Below, piece by piece: positions 38,601-49,256 of a stretch of DNA of 64,000 nt (positions within the stretch are counted from its first letter, which is position 1; the number at the start of each line of letters is the position of its first letter). The position numbers and the translations under genes were made by a program. The DNA lies in the NCBI RefSeq assembly GCF_011386835.1, contig NW_027052960.1, forward strand, positions 1 through 64,000, written 5' to 3'. The notes below the pieces were generated by a model that saw only the letters and a list, made by a program, of their open reading frames with translations, searched no databases and had not been told where the DNA came from. This DNA comes from Chrysemys picta bellii (lineage: Eukaryota; Chordata; Testudines; Emydidae).

Positions 38601-41600
38601 CCGCGCTGCGACCTGGCCCGGCTGGACGAGCTGCCCGAGGCAGCGCTGAGCCCCGACTTCCTGGAGCCGGCGCAGCGCTTCTGCAGCCACATCCACCAGC
38701 ACGCGGGCACCAAAACCCTCCCCGGCGGCCACGTGGTGACGGGCACCTGTGAGTGGGGATCGGGGCGCGGCTCTTGGGGGAGGATCGGGGCATGGCCCTC
38801 CGGGGATGGTGTGTCCCAGGGGCAGGGGATGGGGATTGGGACGCATATCGGGGGCAGGGGATCGGGAGTGGAGCACGTTCTGAGCGGGGCTGTGGACAGG
38901 GGATGCCAGTGCAGGAGGAGGGAAGTGGGCGCATCCCAGGCTGGGGTATGTGCTGCAGGGTCAGGTCAGGACCGGGGCTGCTGGCCAGGGCAGGGAGCTG
39001 CTGGCCGTTTGGAGGAGTCCAGGGCCAGTATGGGCAAGGCCTGGGTGGAAGGAGGCTGCCCCTGATCCCCACCGGCCACGCTGGGCTCCTGGCGCTGCCC
39101 CTGATCCCTTCCGGCCGCGCTGGGCCCCTGGCGCTGCCCCTGATCCCCTCCGGCCACACTGGGCCCCCTGGCGCTGCCCCTGCCCCTCCGGCCGCGCTGG
39201 GTCCCCTGGCGCTGCCCCTGATCCCCTCCGGCCACGCTGGGCTCCTGGCGCTGCCCCTGATCCCCTCCGGCCACGCTGGGCCCCCTGGCGCTGCCCCTGA
39301 TCCCCTCCGGCCGCGCTGGACCCCCTGGTGCTGCCCCTGCTCCTCCGGCCATGCTGGGGAACCTGGCGCTGCCCCTGATCCCGTCCGGCCGCGCTGGGCC
39401 CCCTGGCGCTGACCCTACCCCCCTCCGGCCGCTCAGGGCCCCCTGGCGCTGCCCCTGATCCCCTCCAGCCGCGCTGGGCCCCCTGGCGCTGCCTCTGCCC
39501 CTCCGGCCACGCTGGGCCCCCTGGCACTGACCCTGCCCCCCTCCGGCTGCGCTTGGCCCCCTGGCGCTGCCCCTGCCCCTCCGGCTGCGCTGGGCCCCCT
39601 GGCGCTGACCCTGATCCCCTCCGGCCGCGCTGGGCCCCCTGGCGCTGCCTCTGCCCCTCCGACCACACTGGGCCCCCTGGCGCTGCCACTGATCCCCTCC
39701 GGCCGTGCTGGGCCCCCTGGCGCTGCCTCTGCCCCTCCGGCCACGCTGGGCCCCCTGGCGCTGCCCCTGCCCCTCCGGCCGGGCTGGGCCCCCTGGCACT
39801 GACCCTGTCCCCCTCCGGCCGCGCTGGGCCCCCTGGCGCTGCCCCTGTCCCCCTCCGGCCATGCTAGGCCCCCTGGCACTGACCCTGCCCCCCTCCGGCT
39901 GCGCTTGGCTCCCTGGCGCTGCCCCTGCCCCTCCGGCTGCGCTGGGCCCCCTGGCGCTGACCCTACCCCCCTCCGACCGCGTTGGGCCCCCTGGCGCTGC
40001 CCCTGCCCCTCCGACCGCGCTGGGCCCCCTGGCGCTGCCCCTGATCCCCTCCGGCCGCGCTGGGCCCCCTGGCGCTGCCCCGATCCTCTCCGGCCGCGCT
40101 GGGCCCCCTGGCGCTGACCCTGCCCCCCTCCGGCTGCGCTTGGCCCCCTGGCGCTGCCCCTGCCCCTCCGGCTGCGCTGGGCCCCCTGGCGCTGACCCTG
40201 ATCCCCTCCAGCCGCGCTGGGCCCCCTGGCGCTGCCTCTGCCCCTCCGGCCACGCTGGGCCCCCTGGCGCTGCCCCTGATCCCCTCCGGCCGCGCTGGGC
40301 CCCCTGGCGCTGCCTCTGCCCCTCCGGCCACGCTGGGCCTCCTGGCACTTCCCCTGATCCCCATCGGCCGCGCTGGGCCCCCTGGCGCTGCCCCTGCCCC
40401 TCCGGCCGGGCTGGGCCCCCTGGCGCTGCCTCTGCCCCTCCGGCCACGCTGGGCCCCCTGGCGCTGCCCCTGATCCCCTCCGGCCGCGCTGGGCCCCCTG
40501 GCGCTGCCTCTGCCCCTCCGGCCACGCTGGGCCTCCTGGCACTTCCCCTGATCCCCATCGGCCGCGCTGGGCCCCCTGGCGCTGCCCCTGCCCCTCCGGC
40601 CGGGCTGGGCCCCCTGGCGCTGCCCCTGCCCCTCCGGCCGGGCTGGGCCCCCTGGCACTGACCCTGTCCCCCTCCGGCCGCGCTGGGCCCCCTGGCACTG
40701 ACCCTGTCACCCTCCGGCTGCGCTGGGCCCCCTGGCACTGCCCCTGCCCCTCTGGCCGCGCTGGGCCCCCTGGCGCTGACCCTGCCCTTCCGGCCACGCT
40801 GGGCCCCCTGGCGCTGACCCTGTCCCCCTCCGGCCGCGCTGGGCCCCCTGGCGCTGACCCTGATCCCCTCTGGCCGCGCTGGGCCCCCTGGCGCTGACCC
40901 TGCCCCTCCGGCAGTGCTGGGGAACCTGGCGGTGACCTACGTGATCGCCATCCGCAGCGGGGCGGTGCCCTGCATGGAGAGCGCGGTGCTGGCCCTGGCG
41001 CAGATCGAGAACTCGGCGGCGGTGGGGGAGGCCGTGGCTGTCTACGAGGAGCAGCTGGAGTGGCGGGCGGCGCTGCCCACGGAGAGCGTGCAGGAGCTGC
41101 TGGAGGTGCACGCCCAGTGCGAGCGGGAGGCGCTGCGGGCGTTCATGGCGCGCGCCTTCAAGGACGACGAGCAGCAATACCAGCAGCAGCTTAAGGTACC
41201 AGGGACCATGCAATGGGGGCACAGCCCCTCCTGCCCCAGCCTGCAGCGACCCAGGGGGAACAGGGCACGGGGCATTTCCGCTCCAGAGGGCGCTGGCCCC
41301 GCTCTGGCCCCAGGGTGGGGACTGGCTGGCTCCATGTGCCAGGGAATGGGACCCAAGGTCTTTTCCCTCTAGTGGCCACTGGCCCCGCTCTGGCCCCAGG
41401 GCAGGGAACTGGCTGGTTCTGTGGAGTGGGGAATGGGGCATGGGGCCTCCAGGGCGTGCTGGCCCCAGGGCAGGGAACTGTCTGGCTCTCTGGGGCAGGG
41501 AATGGGGCACGAGGCCTTTCCCCTCCAGCTCCGATGTCCCCTCTCTCCGCAGGACAAGCTGGACTCCAAGCGCGCTGAGCTCTGCCACCGGAATGAGGAG

Positions 41601-43485
41601 GCGTCGTCGGACCGGTGCAAGGCCGTGCTCATGGAGCTGTCGCAGGAGCTGGAGGAGCGGGTCCGCGAGGGGAGCTACTCGGTGCCCGGGGGCTACCAGC
41701 GCTTCCTGGCCGACCAGCGGGAGATGGTGGAGAAATACCAGCGGGTGCCATGGAAAGGGATCATGGTGAATTGACTGAATAGCATCAACTGGGGCTGGGA
41801 GCCAGGACTCCTGGGTTCTCTCCTCAGGTCTGGGAGGGCAGTGATTTCTGGTGGTGAGAGCAGGGGGCTGGAAACCAGGACTCCTGGGTTCTGTCTCTGG
41901 CCGTGGCTCTGAGCTGCACACACAGCCCGCAGGCGCCCTGGGGAGGGAGGTACCGATGGTGTCGCTGAGGGTTTGTGGTCCTTGGCTGATGGGATGAGAG
42001 GGCAGCGTGGAGGCTCTGGCTTGTCTGGGGCCCCCTAGGTGTCTGTGGGGAGGCAAGTGCAGGTGGGAGGGGCTGTGGGCCCCTTGATGTGTGTGTGTGT
42101 GGGGGGCAGGTGCAGGGGGGAGGGGCTGTGCCCCTCGATGTATGGGGGGGCAGGTGGGACGGGCTGTGGGCCCCTCAATCTGTGGGGGGGAGCAGCTGCA
42201 CGTGGTCAGGTGGGAGGGGCTGAGGGCCCCGGCTCACCCCCTTTCTCCCCGGTGCCCCCAGGCGGCCGAGGTGCTGCAGGAGTTTCTGAAGTCCAAGGAG
42301 ACGGTGGCCCAGGCCGTCCTGCAGACGGACCAGAGCCTCACGGACAGACAGAGGGAGATCGAAGGTGACTCCAGAGCTGGGGCCCGTAGTCCTGTGACCC
42401 CCACGGCCCTATGGATCTGGTGATCTTTTGGCCCCAGACTCACCGCCCTGAACACCATGGCCCCATAGACCCCGTGACTCCTGGCCCTCATGGCCCCATA
42501 GTCCCCGTGACCCCTGGCCCTCCCGGCCCTATAGATCCTGTGACTCCTGGACTCCACAATGCCAGGGCTCTGTAGCCCCATAGATCCGGTGCCTCAGGGT
42601 ACAGTCTCTGTGGCCTCCCAGGTCTGGTGACCCCAGCACTCCATAGATCTAGTGGTCCCATGGACGTGGAGACCCCAGGGCCAGGGCTCTGGCTCCATAG
42701 ATCTGGTGACTCCTGGTTGCCGATGACCCAGTGACCCCGGGCCAGGGCTCTACACCCCGAGCCCCTGGCCCTGACCATGTGCCCCCCCCCCCCCCAGCGG
42801 AGCGGGCGCGGGCCGAGGCGGCCGAGCGGGAGGCCCAGCTGAGCCAGGAGATGCAGGCCAAGACGGAGCAGCTGCTGCAGGACCAGACGCGCAGCCACCA
42901 GGAGCACGTCCAGCAGCTGACGGCCAAGATGGAGCAGGATAGGAAGCAGCTGCTGGCCGAGCAGGAGAGAGCGCTGGCCCTGAAACTGCAGGTACCTGCC
43001 CCGGGCCCCTGGGGAGCTGGGCTGCCTGGAGCAGGGGGGTGGGAGCCCCCTGGGTTCTCTCCCCAGCTCTGGGAGCTGAATGGGTCTCTGAGGGGAGCTA
43101 CTCGGTGCCCGGGGGCTACCAGCGCCTCCTGGCCGACCAGCGGGAGATGGTGGAGAAATACCAGCGGGTGCCAGGGAAAGGGATCATGGCATTAATTGGG
43201 GCTGGGAGCCAGGACTCCTGGGTTCTCTCCTGGCTCTTGGAGGGCAGTGGGGTGGGGTCTGGTGGTTAGAGCGGGGAGGGGAGGTGGGAGTCAGGACCCC
43301 TGGCCCCCGCTCCACATCCCCACAGCTCTGTGTCGGTGGCGCTAACCCTCGGCTCTGTCCCCCAGGAGCAGGAGCGGCTGCTGCGCGAGGGATTCCGGGG
43401 GGAGGCGGCGCGGTTGGAGCAGCAGATGCAGAACCTGAGGCAGGAGATGAACCGGCCCCGGCGCTCCGTCTGCGTCGTCTGCTGA
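29632..43485 (+). CDS. GBP-like: Guanylate-binding protein (complete, 587 residues, CaaX end)
   Basis: Ten coding exons, all GT-AG and phase-consistent: 29632-29809, 36504-36631, 37841-37950, 38178-38380, 38515-38748, 40915-41195, 41553-41765, 42262-42364, 42798-42991, 43366-43485 (1764 nt). GBPs are interferon-induced dynamin-like GTPases that bind and hydrolyse GTP, assemble on pathogen vacuoles and bacteria, and act in cell-autonomous immunity. The G1 P-loop is GLYRTGKS (residues ~39-46). Switch I is [10 protein letters not shown]3 is DTEGLGD and G4-like is AVRDF. The helical domain has the [29 protein letters not shown] and EEASSDRC landmarks, then a long coiled-coil effector helix. The C-terminus is CVVC, a CaaX prenylation box. 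Length is close to human GBP1 (592). The ATG context GCGCCATGG is strong. Its exon starts at an acceptor (29602) with ten open in-frame codons before the ATG, so an upstream coding exon could be joined. Confidence 0.93.
29950..31390 (-). repeat. 3' LTR region of the retrovirus, composite
   Basis: The outer part 29950-30120 matches 35403-35590. The inner part (about 30120-31390) includes a second LTR-like sequence, AT-rich around 30560-30790. Open frames in it are short and lack domains. I could not define clean ends or target repeats for the inner LTR. Confidence 0.45.
31628..32675 (-). pseudogene. Retroviral pol remnant (RT and RT/RNase H linker)
   Basis: 32675-32235 carries RT blocks: an FRALNAV start, a VTDLANTF...LHPES...YKFGFT palm block and a degraded LPQGF-like position. 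Where YxDD should be it reads YADA, so the second catalytic Asp is lost. A CCCCTG hexamer repeat (about 32612-32648) codes a Pro-Ala run inside the first block. 31972-31628 carries the later ALGAALLQQ...[12 protein letters not shown]...ALVWGLQRW region typical of the RT connection and start of RNase H. Frames are broken between the two. It is not functional. Confidence 0.7.
33441..35186 (-). pseudogene. Retroviral gag remnant
   Basis: Several minus-strand frames (35186-34998, 35034-34645, 34648-34334, 33872-33441) follow each other with shifts. They contain a basic N-terminal piece, a coiled-coil-like piece ([16 protein letters not shown]...), an acidic linker and a capsid-like end ([18 protein letters not shown]). 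Position after the 5' LTR and order before pol support gag. The sequence similarity I can see is weak. Confidence 0.5.
35403..36227 (-). repeat. 5' LTR of the intronic retrovirus
   Basis: This 825-bp LTR, on the minus strand, reads TGTAAGG...GGGTAACA. Just inside it the minus strand reads TTTGGTGGAGAATGCGGG, a primer-binding-site-like sequence of unassigned tRNA. A CTT/TTC-rich microsatellite lies around 35750-35780. Confidence 0.75.
36305..36475 (+). repeat. tRNA-like SINE units before GBP exon 2
   Basis: Two units of CTGGGAGCCAGGACTCCTAGGTTTTCTCC / GGGGTCTAGTGGTTAGAGC lie just upstream of the exon at 36504. Confidence 0.6.
36939..37675 (-). mobile_element. LTR-like insertion in GBP intron 2
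   Basis: The stretch has edges TGTGACAGCCC and CTTCGTCACA (737 bp). A candidate polyadenylation signal lies on the minus strand, and its CCCAGAGGGAG block is also found near 31560. Flanks (cccag versus cccca) do not match well. Short copies of CTCTGCAGTGGGGTCTG lie on both sides (about 36806, 37694, 37780). Confidence 0.55.
39060..40910 (+). repeat. ~1.85-kb minisatellite abutting GBP exon 6
   Basis: Roughly 45-50 units of 37-40 bp with the consensus CTCCGGCCGCGCTGGGCC plus CCCTGGCGCTGMCCCTG fill the intron from 39060 up to the acceptor at 40914. One unit (about 39345-39370) reads TGCTGGGGAACCTGGCGCTG, which is the first 20 nt of exon 6 with one change. The unit therefore spans an intron/exon junction. 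Long open frames on both strands across it are periodic artefacts. Confidence 0.92.
43090..43188 (+). pseudogene. Partial duplicate of GBP exon 7 inside intron 9
   Basis: The last ~99 bp of exon 7 (41667-41765, GAGGGGAGCTACTCGG... to ...GGGATCATG) recurs with few changes between exons 9 and 10. The donor is altered: ATCATG is followed by GC rather than GT. It is a stray exon fragment, not needed for the open frame. Confidence 0.85.
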
Positions 43486-43558
43486 GAACAGCGACCCAGA
43501 GGACTCGGGGAGCAGGGCTGGGCTGGCTGAGACCTGTGGGGTGCTGGTCAGAGCCAAC

Positions 43559-43681
43559 TAGGGTGACCAGATGTCCCAATTTTATAGGGACAGTCCTGAT
43601 TTTTTGCTCTTTATCATATATAGACTCCTATTACCCCCCACTCCCATCCCGATTTTTCACATTTGCTGTCTGGTCACCCTA
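43559..43681. mobile_element. 123-bp hAT-type miniature transposon with perfect target duplication
   Basis: Ends are TAGGGTGACCAGA and TCTGGTCACCCTA. Perfect 8-bp duplications gagccaac lie at 43551-43558 and 43682-43689. An 8-bp duplication is the hallmark of hAT. It lies about 75 bp downstream of the GBP stop, in the likely 3' UTR. Confidence 0.93.
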
Positions 43682-43744
43682 GAGCCAACCACTAGGGTCG
43701 TTTGAGGGGGGGCTTCTGACTTCGCACTAAGTGATGCTTGTTGT

Positions 43745-43950
43745 TTACTGAGATTTGATACTGGAAAGCTGTACACGCTGGTGTGTTATTGTAGGGTCTC
43801 TCATAAACACTGCACCTGCTGCTTGCTCTGGTTTGTTATTGTAGGGTGTCTTGGAACCCTGCTGGTGCTGCATGCAGTGCTGTGTTATTGTAGGGTCTCT
43901 CATAAACACCAGAGCTGCTGCTTGCCCTGGAGTGTTACTGTTGGGTCTCT
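43745..43950. repeat. ~66-bp tandem repeat downstream of GBP
   Basis: TGTTATTGTAGGGTCTCTCATAAACAC with a GCTGCTGCTTGCCCTGG linker recurs about three to four times. Two further units lie at 44310-44380, on the far side of the next hAT element, which split the array. Confidence 0.75.
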
Positions 43951-43956
43951 TAGGTA

Positions 43957-44270
43957 TTGGGCCCTTCCAAATTCACACTCCATTTTGATCACAGCCAGAA
44001 GGTTTTAAAATTGGTCAGTTTCACGTTTTCAGCTGTTTACATCTGAAATTTCACGTGTTGTACCCATGGGGGTCCCAAGCCAGAGGCACCCGGAGGTGGG
44101 TCTGATCTTTCCCGAGAGTGGCCATGCAGGGGAAGGACAAGTCCTGTCCCACCCCAGCCAATGTGGGATTTGCAGCGAGGAGCCGGGCGCTCCCAGGAGC
44201 ACGGGGGAGATCAGGGCTATTGCACGGTCCGGGACATGTGTTTCATGGCTGTGAAGCTGGTAGGGCCCTA
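43957..44270. mobile_element. hAT-type miniature transposon inside the 66-bp array
   Basis: Ends TTGGGCCCTTCCAAATTCAC and the complement of GTGAAGCTGGTAGGGCCCTA form an imperfect inverted repeat. Flanks cttaggta (43949-43956) and cttatgta (44271-44278) match at 7 of 8 bases. It matches a reptile family with TAGGGCCCTACCAAATTCAC ends that I know. Confidence 0.75.
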
Positions 44271-46459
44271 CTTATGTACTCTGCTGCTGCTGCTGGTGCA
44301 TGCACTGGTTTGTTATTGTAGGGTCTCTCGTAAACCCTGGTGCTGCCGTGTGCCCTGGCGTGTTATTGTAGGGTCTCTCCTGTGTTACCAGATTTGCCCG
44401 TTACTTTGGGTATGCTCATTTATTCGGGTTACTCTTCTGGGAGGGGGTTTCTGTAATTCTATCAATGTGCTGCTTGTGTTATGTGTGTTCTCCTACAGAG
44501 CTGGACTGCTCCCTGCTGCAAGTCCCCCCCAATGGAGCTGTCCTGCCGGACCTCAGTTCCCCCGGGCTGGGCTCCTCCAGCCCCAGAACCAGACAGACAG
44601 AGACACACACACTAACAGAGCACTGAGCGGACCGGGTTAATCCGCACTCCCAAGCTGACCCCTTATATGCCCCAGGTTCAGCATGTTCCCATCCCCACTG
44701 TCACGTTACAATTGTTCTGGTCGTAACCCCCTTGATGAGCAAACCCCACGGGATTTTTGGGTGCTGCCGGGATCTTTAGCTTAGGGACGAGGAGAAAACC
44801 AAAAAACACCCACGAGGGGGAGAGAGAGAGAGAAGCAACCGGCTTAATCATGAAAGTTATTGATTGCCAGGTAATGAGGGGAGCCACCCAAACAAAGCCG
44901 TGATAATATTAACTCTAACTTGCATTTGATTATAAAAGTCAGGTGTAGAGAACGATCCCTGATCACACCAGTCAGGGTCAGAAGCTACACCGCGAGAGCA
45001 AGAGCTGGGTTCTCACCGCGCCGTGAAGCTGGAATCGATCGGGGCTCCCAGTGATGGTGGGAGCTGCGCCAGGCAGAGCCCCCAGCACACCCAGTCAGGA
45101 GAAGATGACGTTCCCATGGAACTGATGCAGAGTTTGGATCCAGGCATCGGAGCACTCACCTGAGCGTGGGTCGGGGGTTTTGTAGGGAAAGAACAATGGA
45201 GAAACTCGGTTTGTTTAGGGGTAAACAATGGAGAATCCCAGAGTTGCTTTGTTCAGGCTAGACGTGGGAGCTGCTCATTCCTGGCTGGGGGCGATGTTCC
45301 TTCCAGGGAGCTCCCAATGCAATTAGGCAGCTTCACTATTTTGGATCCCAATAAAGGATTTATTGCTAGAATCGGTCTGATCACTGCTGTGTTGTGAGAG
45401 GCTACCGGTGCTTCTGCTTTCTCCTGTTGATATCACTCGGCTGCGTGCGTGTGTTCCCTCTGTGTGCTGCCCCAGCTCTGCAGATAGCTGACACAGCAGA
45501 CCTGACGAGAACCCCCAATGACCACAGAGTCTAGTAAGGTACGAAGGCACCTCGGCCAGGTTTATTGCGACCCTGACACAATTTCAGTTCCCCGTAGACT
45601 ACTTAGTCTACCGGGCATACTGCTAGAAAGTGCCGCTCGGCAATGGACTCAGCTCAGTGGCGGGACTTTCCACTGCCCCCTCAGCCGGACAAAGACACCA
45701 CCCCAAGGATCCATTTTTATCCACAGATACAAACAAGTTACACATCACTCCTGACGTATTGAGGTGCAACCCCTCTACGCAGCAAGGTACAACCCCTCTA
45801 CGTAGTAAGGTGCCGCCTCGCACCTTGTACCTGTTGGTTCGATCAAAACAACTCTCTCCATCATTTTACCCTTTTGCCCCTGTCATTGGGATGGGTCGGC
45901 CTGTTCCATGTTATCTGTGGAATGTTCCGGTATAGTGTGTCTTGGTACCATGTTTATACTGTAACTATGCAGCATCAGCCCTTTCCTTGCCAGCTTCTGT
46001 GAGCAGGGCCTGCCTCTGGCTCACAGCTTCACTTTGCTTTTATGCTAGCAAAGCCTTGACCATTACTTTAGTTCAGGCCTCAGGGCCTTTACTTACTACA
46101 AGCTGGGGGTGGACAGGCGGGTTCATTGACAGCTGGAGCAGAGATCCCCCACCATGCACTGCTTCCCTGCTTTGCTGGTCCCAGAGTTCAGTGCGGTTCC
46201 TGCCTTGGAGTCTCTGTTCTCCAATCTGTAGCTAATGGAGATGCCTCCTTGTCCCATCTTCAATGCAAATGACACTTAATCCTGTCCCCCTTATCCCAGG
46301 GGTCTAGGTGTGTCTCCCACCCCCCTTCACTGCTCTCTGCAAGGCCCTTCTCTGATGGGTTTTGGTTCAAGCAGAGGCTGGGGGGCCGGGTCTTTCATGA
46401 GTCAGACAGGCTGGGTACAGCGCCCTGGTTCCTCAAGCACACAGAGCTGATGGGAACTC
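44271..46459. other. Stretch without a gene; LTR-like and unclassified repeat sequence
   Basis: Tail units of the 66-bp array end near 44380. About 44490-45400 and 45535-46250 look like retroviral LTR-type sequence: minus-strand polyadenylation motifs, a GGGAGAGAGAGAGAG purine tract near 44818, and no coding domains. An AATAAA lies at 45350-45355 on the plus strand but is 1.9 kb past the GBP stop, too far to assign. No open frame here has recognisable content. Confidence 0.4.
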
Positions 46460-47855
46460 CTGGTTTTACTTCGAGTGATTGCTCATGTGTATTCCACAAT
46501 AGTTTTTCCCCTAGCAGTATCCGTAGGGGAGCGTCCCTAGGGACCCCTGGAGTGGCACTGCTATGGCGCAGAATAAGGGGATCTGCGCGCTCCCTCCACC
46601 CTCAGTTCCTTCTTGCCGCCAGTGAAGGTGCGTCGGAACTGCCCTGCTCCAGCTTGGCTGCACTTCCCTCTTGGACTCTGTTAGTTCAGAGTTCAGAGTG
46701 CCTGTCATTAAAGTAGTTTAGTTTAGTGCGCCCAGGTGGGGCATGCCCTGTGCCCCGAGACACTTGCAGGCAGCAGATGCCAGTGAGTGGTCCACACGTG
46801 GACTGTTTACGCTGTGTGTGGGAAACCCATCTCCGCAATCGCTGTAAGATTTGCAGATCCTTCAAACCTCCGACCAAGAAGGAAAGGGCCGTTCGGCTCC
46901 GAGCCATTCTGATGGAGTGGGCCCTGACCCCGACACCGTTGCGCTGCTCCAAGTCGGCACCAGGTACCGCGGTGTCGGTGCGCAGTGACCCTTTGGTGCC
47001 TTCCACCAGCCTTCACCTCTCCCCATCTGCAGGACACTCCAAGAAGGCAAAAAAGAGGTCTTCTCTGCCAAGACACCGGAGCAAGACTGGGGGAGAGACT
47101 AGACCCACATTGGGCAGCTCTCGGTCCCCATTGGCCTCATGGCCTCTGACTCAAGTTGAGCGGAGTAGCCTGGCCTACTTCGAGCCGACCTCCCCAGATG
47201 TCTGGGTGCCCTGCAGGCAGCCCAGGACGTTATGTCTCTGCCGGTATCAGGGGCACCACCACTGTTGGCTCCCCAGTCCAGAGGAAAGCCACCGCTCGGA
47301 TCCCTGCAGTAGCCACCTGGACGGTACCGCTCACGGTCTAGGGAAGGTTCCCGACGCCGTTCACCGCTCAGCGACCGCCCCATGCGCAGTCCGCACCAGT
47401 CCCCGTCGACCCCCACCAGGTTGTCTGGCTGGGTACTGAGCAGCAGGGGTTCCAGGCACCTCGAGAGGAGAGCGTGCCCTGTCGAGACCAGGACAGATGG
47501 CACCGGAGGTCCTTGTCTCCAAGAGGCTGCCAGAGCCCTTCGCGGTCTGGGCATCGACACTATTCCTGTTCTTCATCTCACTCCAGGACCCCGCCACAGT
47601 CCCAGGCATTGATTGCTGGCACCCCACGGTCGTGGGTCCGCCCGTCTGAGCTGGTCGCGGAGCAGCTGCTACCGGCAGTACTCCCGCTCCTCCACACTGG
47701 GATCACGGTCTCGTGGTCGGCACTGTTCCCGACGCCACTGCTCGTCCTGGTCCCAGGTTAGCGGCAGATCATATGCCAGCCTGGCCTCCCTTCGCAGTCG
47801 TCAGTTGATGGACCAGGCTAGCCAGGCTGAACAGATGAAATCTCACCCTCAGAGA
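46460..47855 (+). mobile_element. DIRS-like terminal region and gag (copy 2)
   Basis: This copy includes the upstream part that copy 1 lacks: TTTACTTCGAGTGATTGCTCATGTG (from about 46465) followed by CTGGAGTGGCACTGCTATGGCG. I associate both with turtle DIRS terminal repeats. The gag frame 46726-47439 then matches 12-701. Confidence 0.6.
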
Positions 47856-49256
47856 TGTTCCAGTAAGCTTCTTTTACAGACTAGCCTCCTTCTAGTCTGG
47901 GTCCAGCAATCACTCCCACCCCTGTGGTTACTGTCCTTTGTTCCAGTTTCTCTCAGGTATCCTTTCTCCACCCCCAAAGGATATCTCTTGAGCCAGCTGA
48001 AGACAAAATGGAGGGTCTCCCAGGGGCTTAAATAGACTTTCCCTTGTGGGGGTAGGGTGACCAGATCACCCAGGTCAAATATCTGGATGCGGAGGGGGCA
48101 GGAGGCGGAGCAGGGGAACGAACGGGGCTGGGCTGCCGAGTGGGGAGTGGGGGCAGCAGGCCCCAGCCCCCCCGTCCCGCTCGGGTCCTGCAGGGGAACG
48201 AACGGGGCTGGGCTGCCGATGCCTCCGCCCCGGGGCCGCCGCGGGATTGCACCAGCTGGGCAGCAGCCCAGACGCGACTGGCCAGGGGCTGGGCGCAGCG
48301 TGCGCGCTGTTGGGTCCCTGCAGCAGGCCCTGGCTCGGGGGGTTCGGGGGCACCAGAGCCGCAGCCGCCGAGCTTGGCCATCGGCCGCTTCCTCCCCCCG
48401 CGGCAGTGGGAGCTGCAGCCGCGGCTGCTCCCGAGTCCCACTGCCGGGGGGGGGAGAACAGCCGCCGTCTGGCCCCGCGGGCCGCCCCCCTCCTCTCCCT
48501 ACCACCCAACTGAGTCCTGCCTGCTCGGGGCCAGGCCGGACTCTCACTACCCCGGCCCCGCGCTTCCCCTGCGTCTCCCGGGCCTCCCTCCACAAGCGCC
48601 GGAGGAAGGAGGAATGGCGAGCCTGGGGAAGAGGTGGGGATTCGGGGAGGGAGCCAATGGGGGAAGGATGGGGCGGAGGAGGGGGGGGGGACGCAAGCCC
48701 TTCCGGGCTCCGGAGCCTTTGCTTGTTTGTCCAGTGTCCCGACCTAACATTGGTCGGGACGTGGGACAAACAAGCAAATATCGGGACAGTCCCGATAAAA
48801 TTGGGACGTCTGGTCACCCTAGTGGGGGAGACCCCCTCCTCTCTCCTATGCAGAATCCAGCTCCAGCATGGAGTTTTGGAGTCACATGGGCAAGTCACAT
48901 GTCCGTGCATGACTGAGTTCCTTACCAGCCAGGCCACATTCCTGGGAAAGCTCCGATGTGGATTGGCGTCTCCAAGTTCATTGTTCGCTTAAGTGTTTCT
49001 TGACTGGGCACTTACTGAGTACCGCTGACCAACTGCCTCACTGAGGCTACTTAAAATTAAACAAGTACACAGCCAATATTCATCACTTCGAATACAAGAA
49101 TGATACACGCATACAAATAGGAGGAATATATCCAGCAGATCACAACCTTTGCAGAGATATGTTACATGGCATATCTAGCACAAAACATATTCCAATTATG
49201 TTATATTTACATTCATAAGCATATTTCCATAAAGCATTATGGGGTGCAATGTCACA
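47856..49256 (-). mobile_element. LTR split by GC-rich hAT element (copy 2)
   Basis: This is equivalent to 1118-2519. The hAT element is at 48053-48821, one base shorter than in copy 1 because of a shorter poly-G run near 48685. Confidence 0.6.

Noticed and set aside
38961..40797. Long open frames (up to ~590 codons) on both strands rich in Gly, Ala, Arg, Pro
   Set aside because: They lie entirely in the GC-rich minisatellite. Frames are open on several strands at once and the sequence is periodic with no domains.
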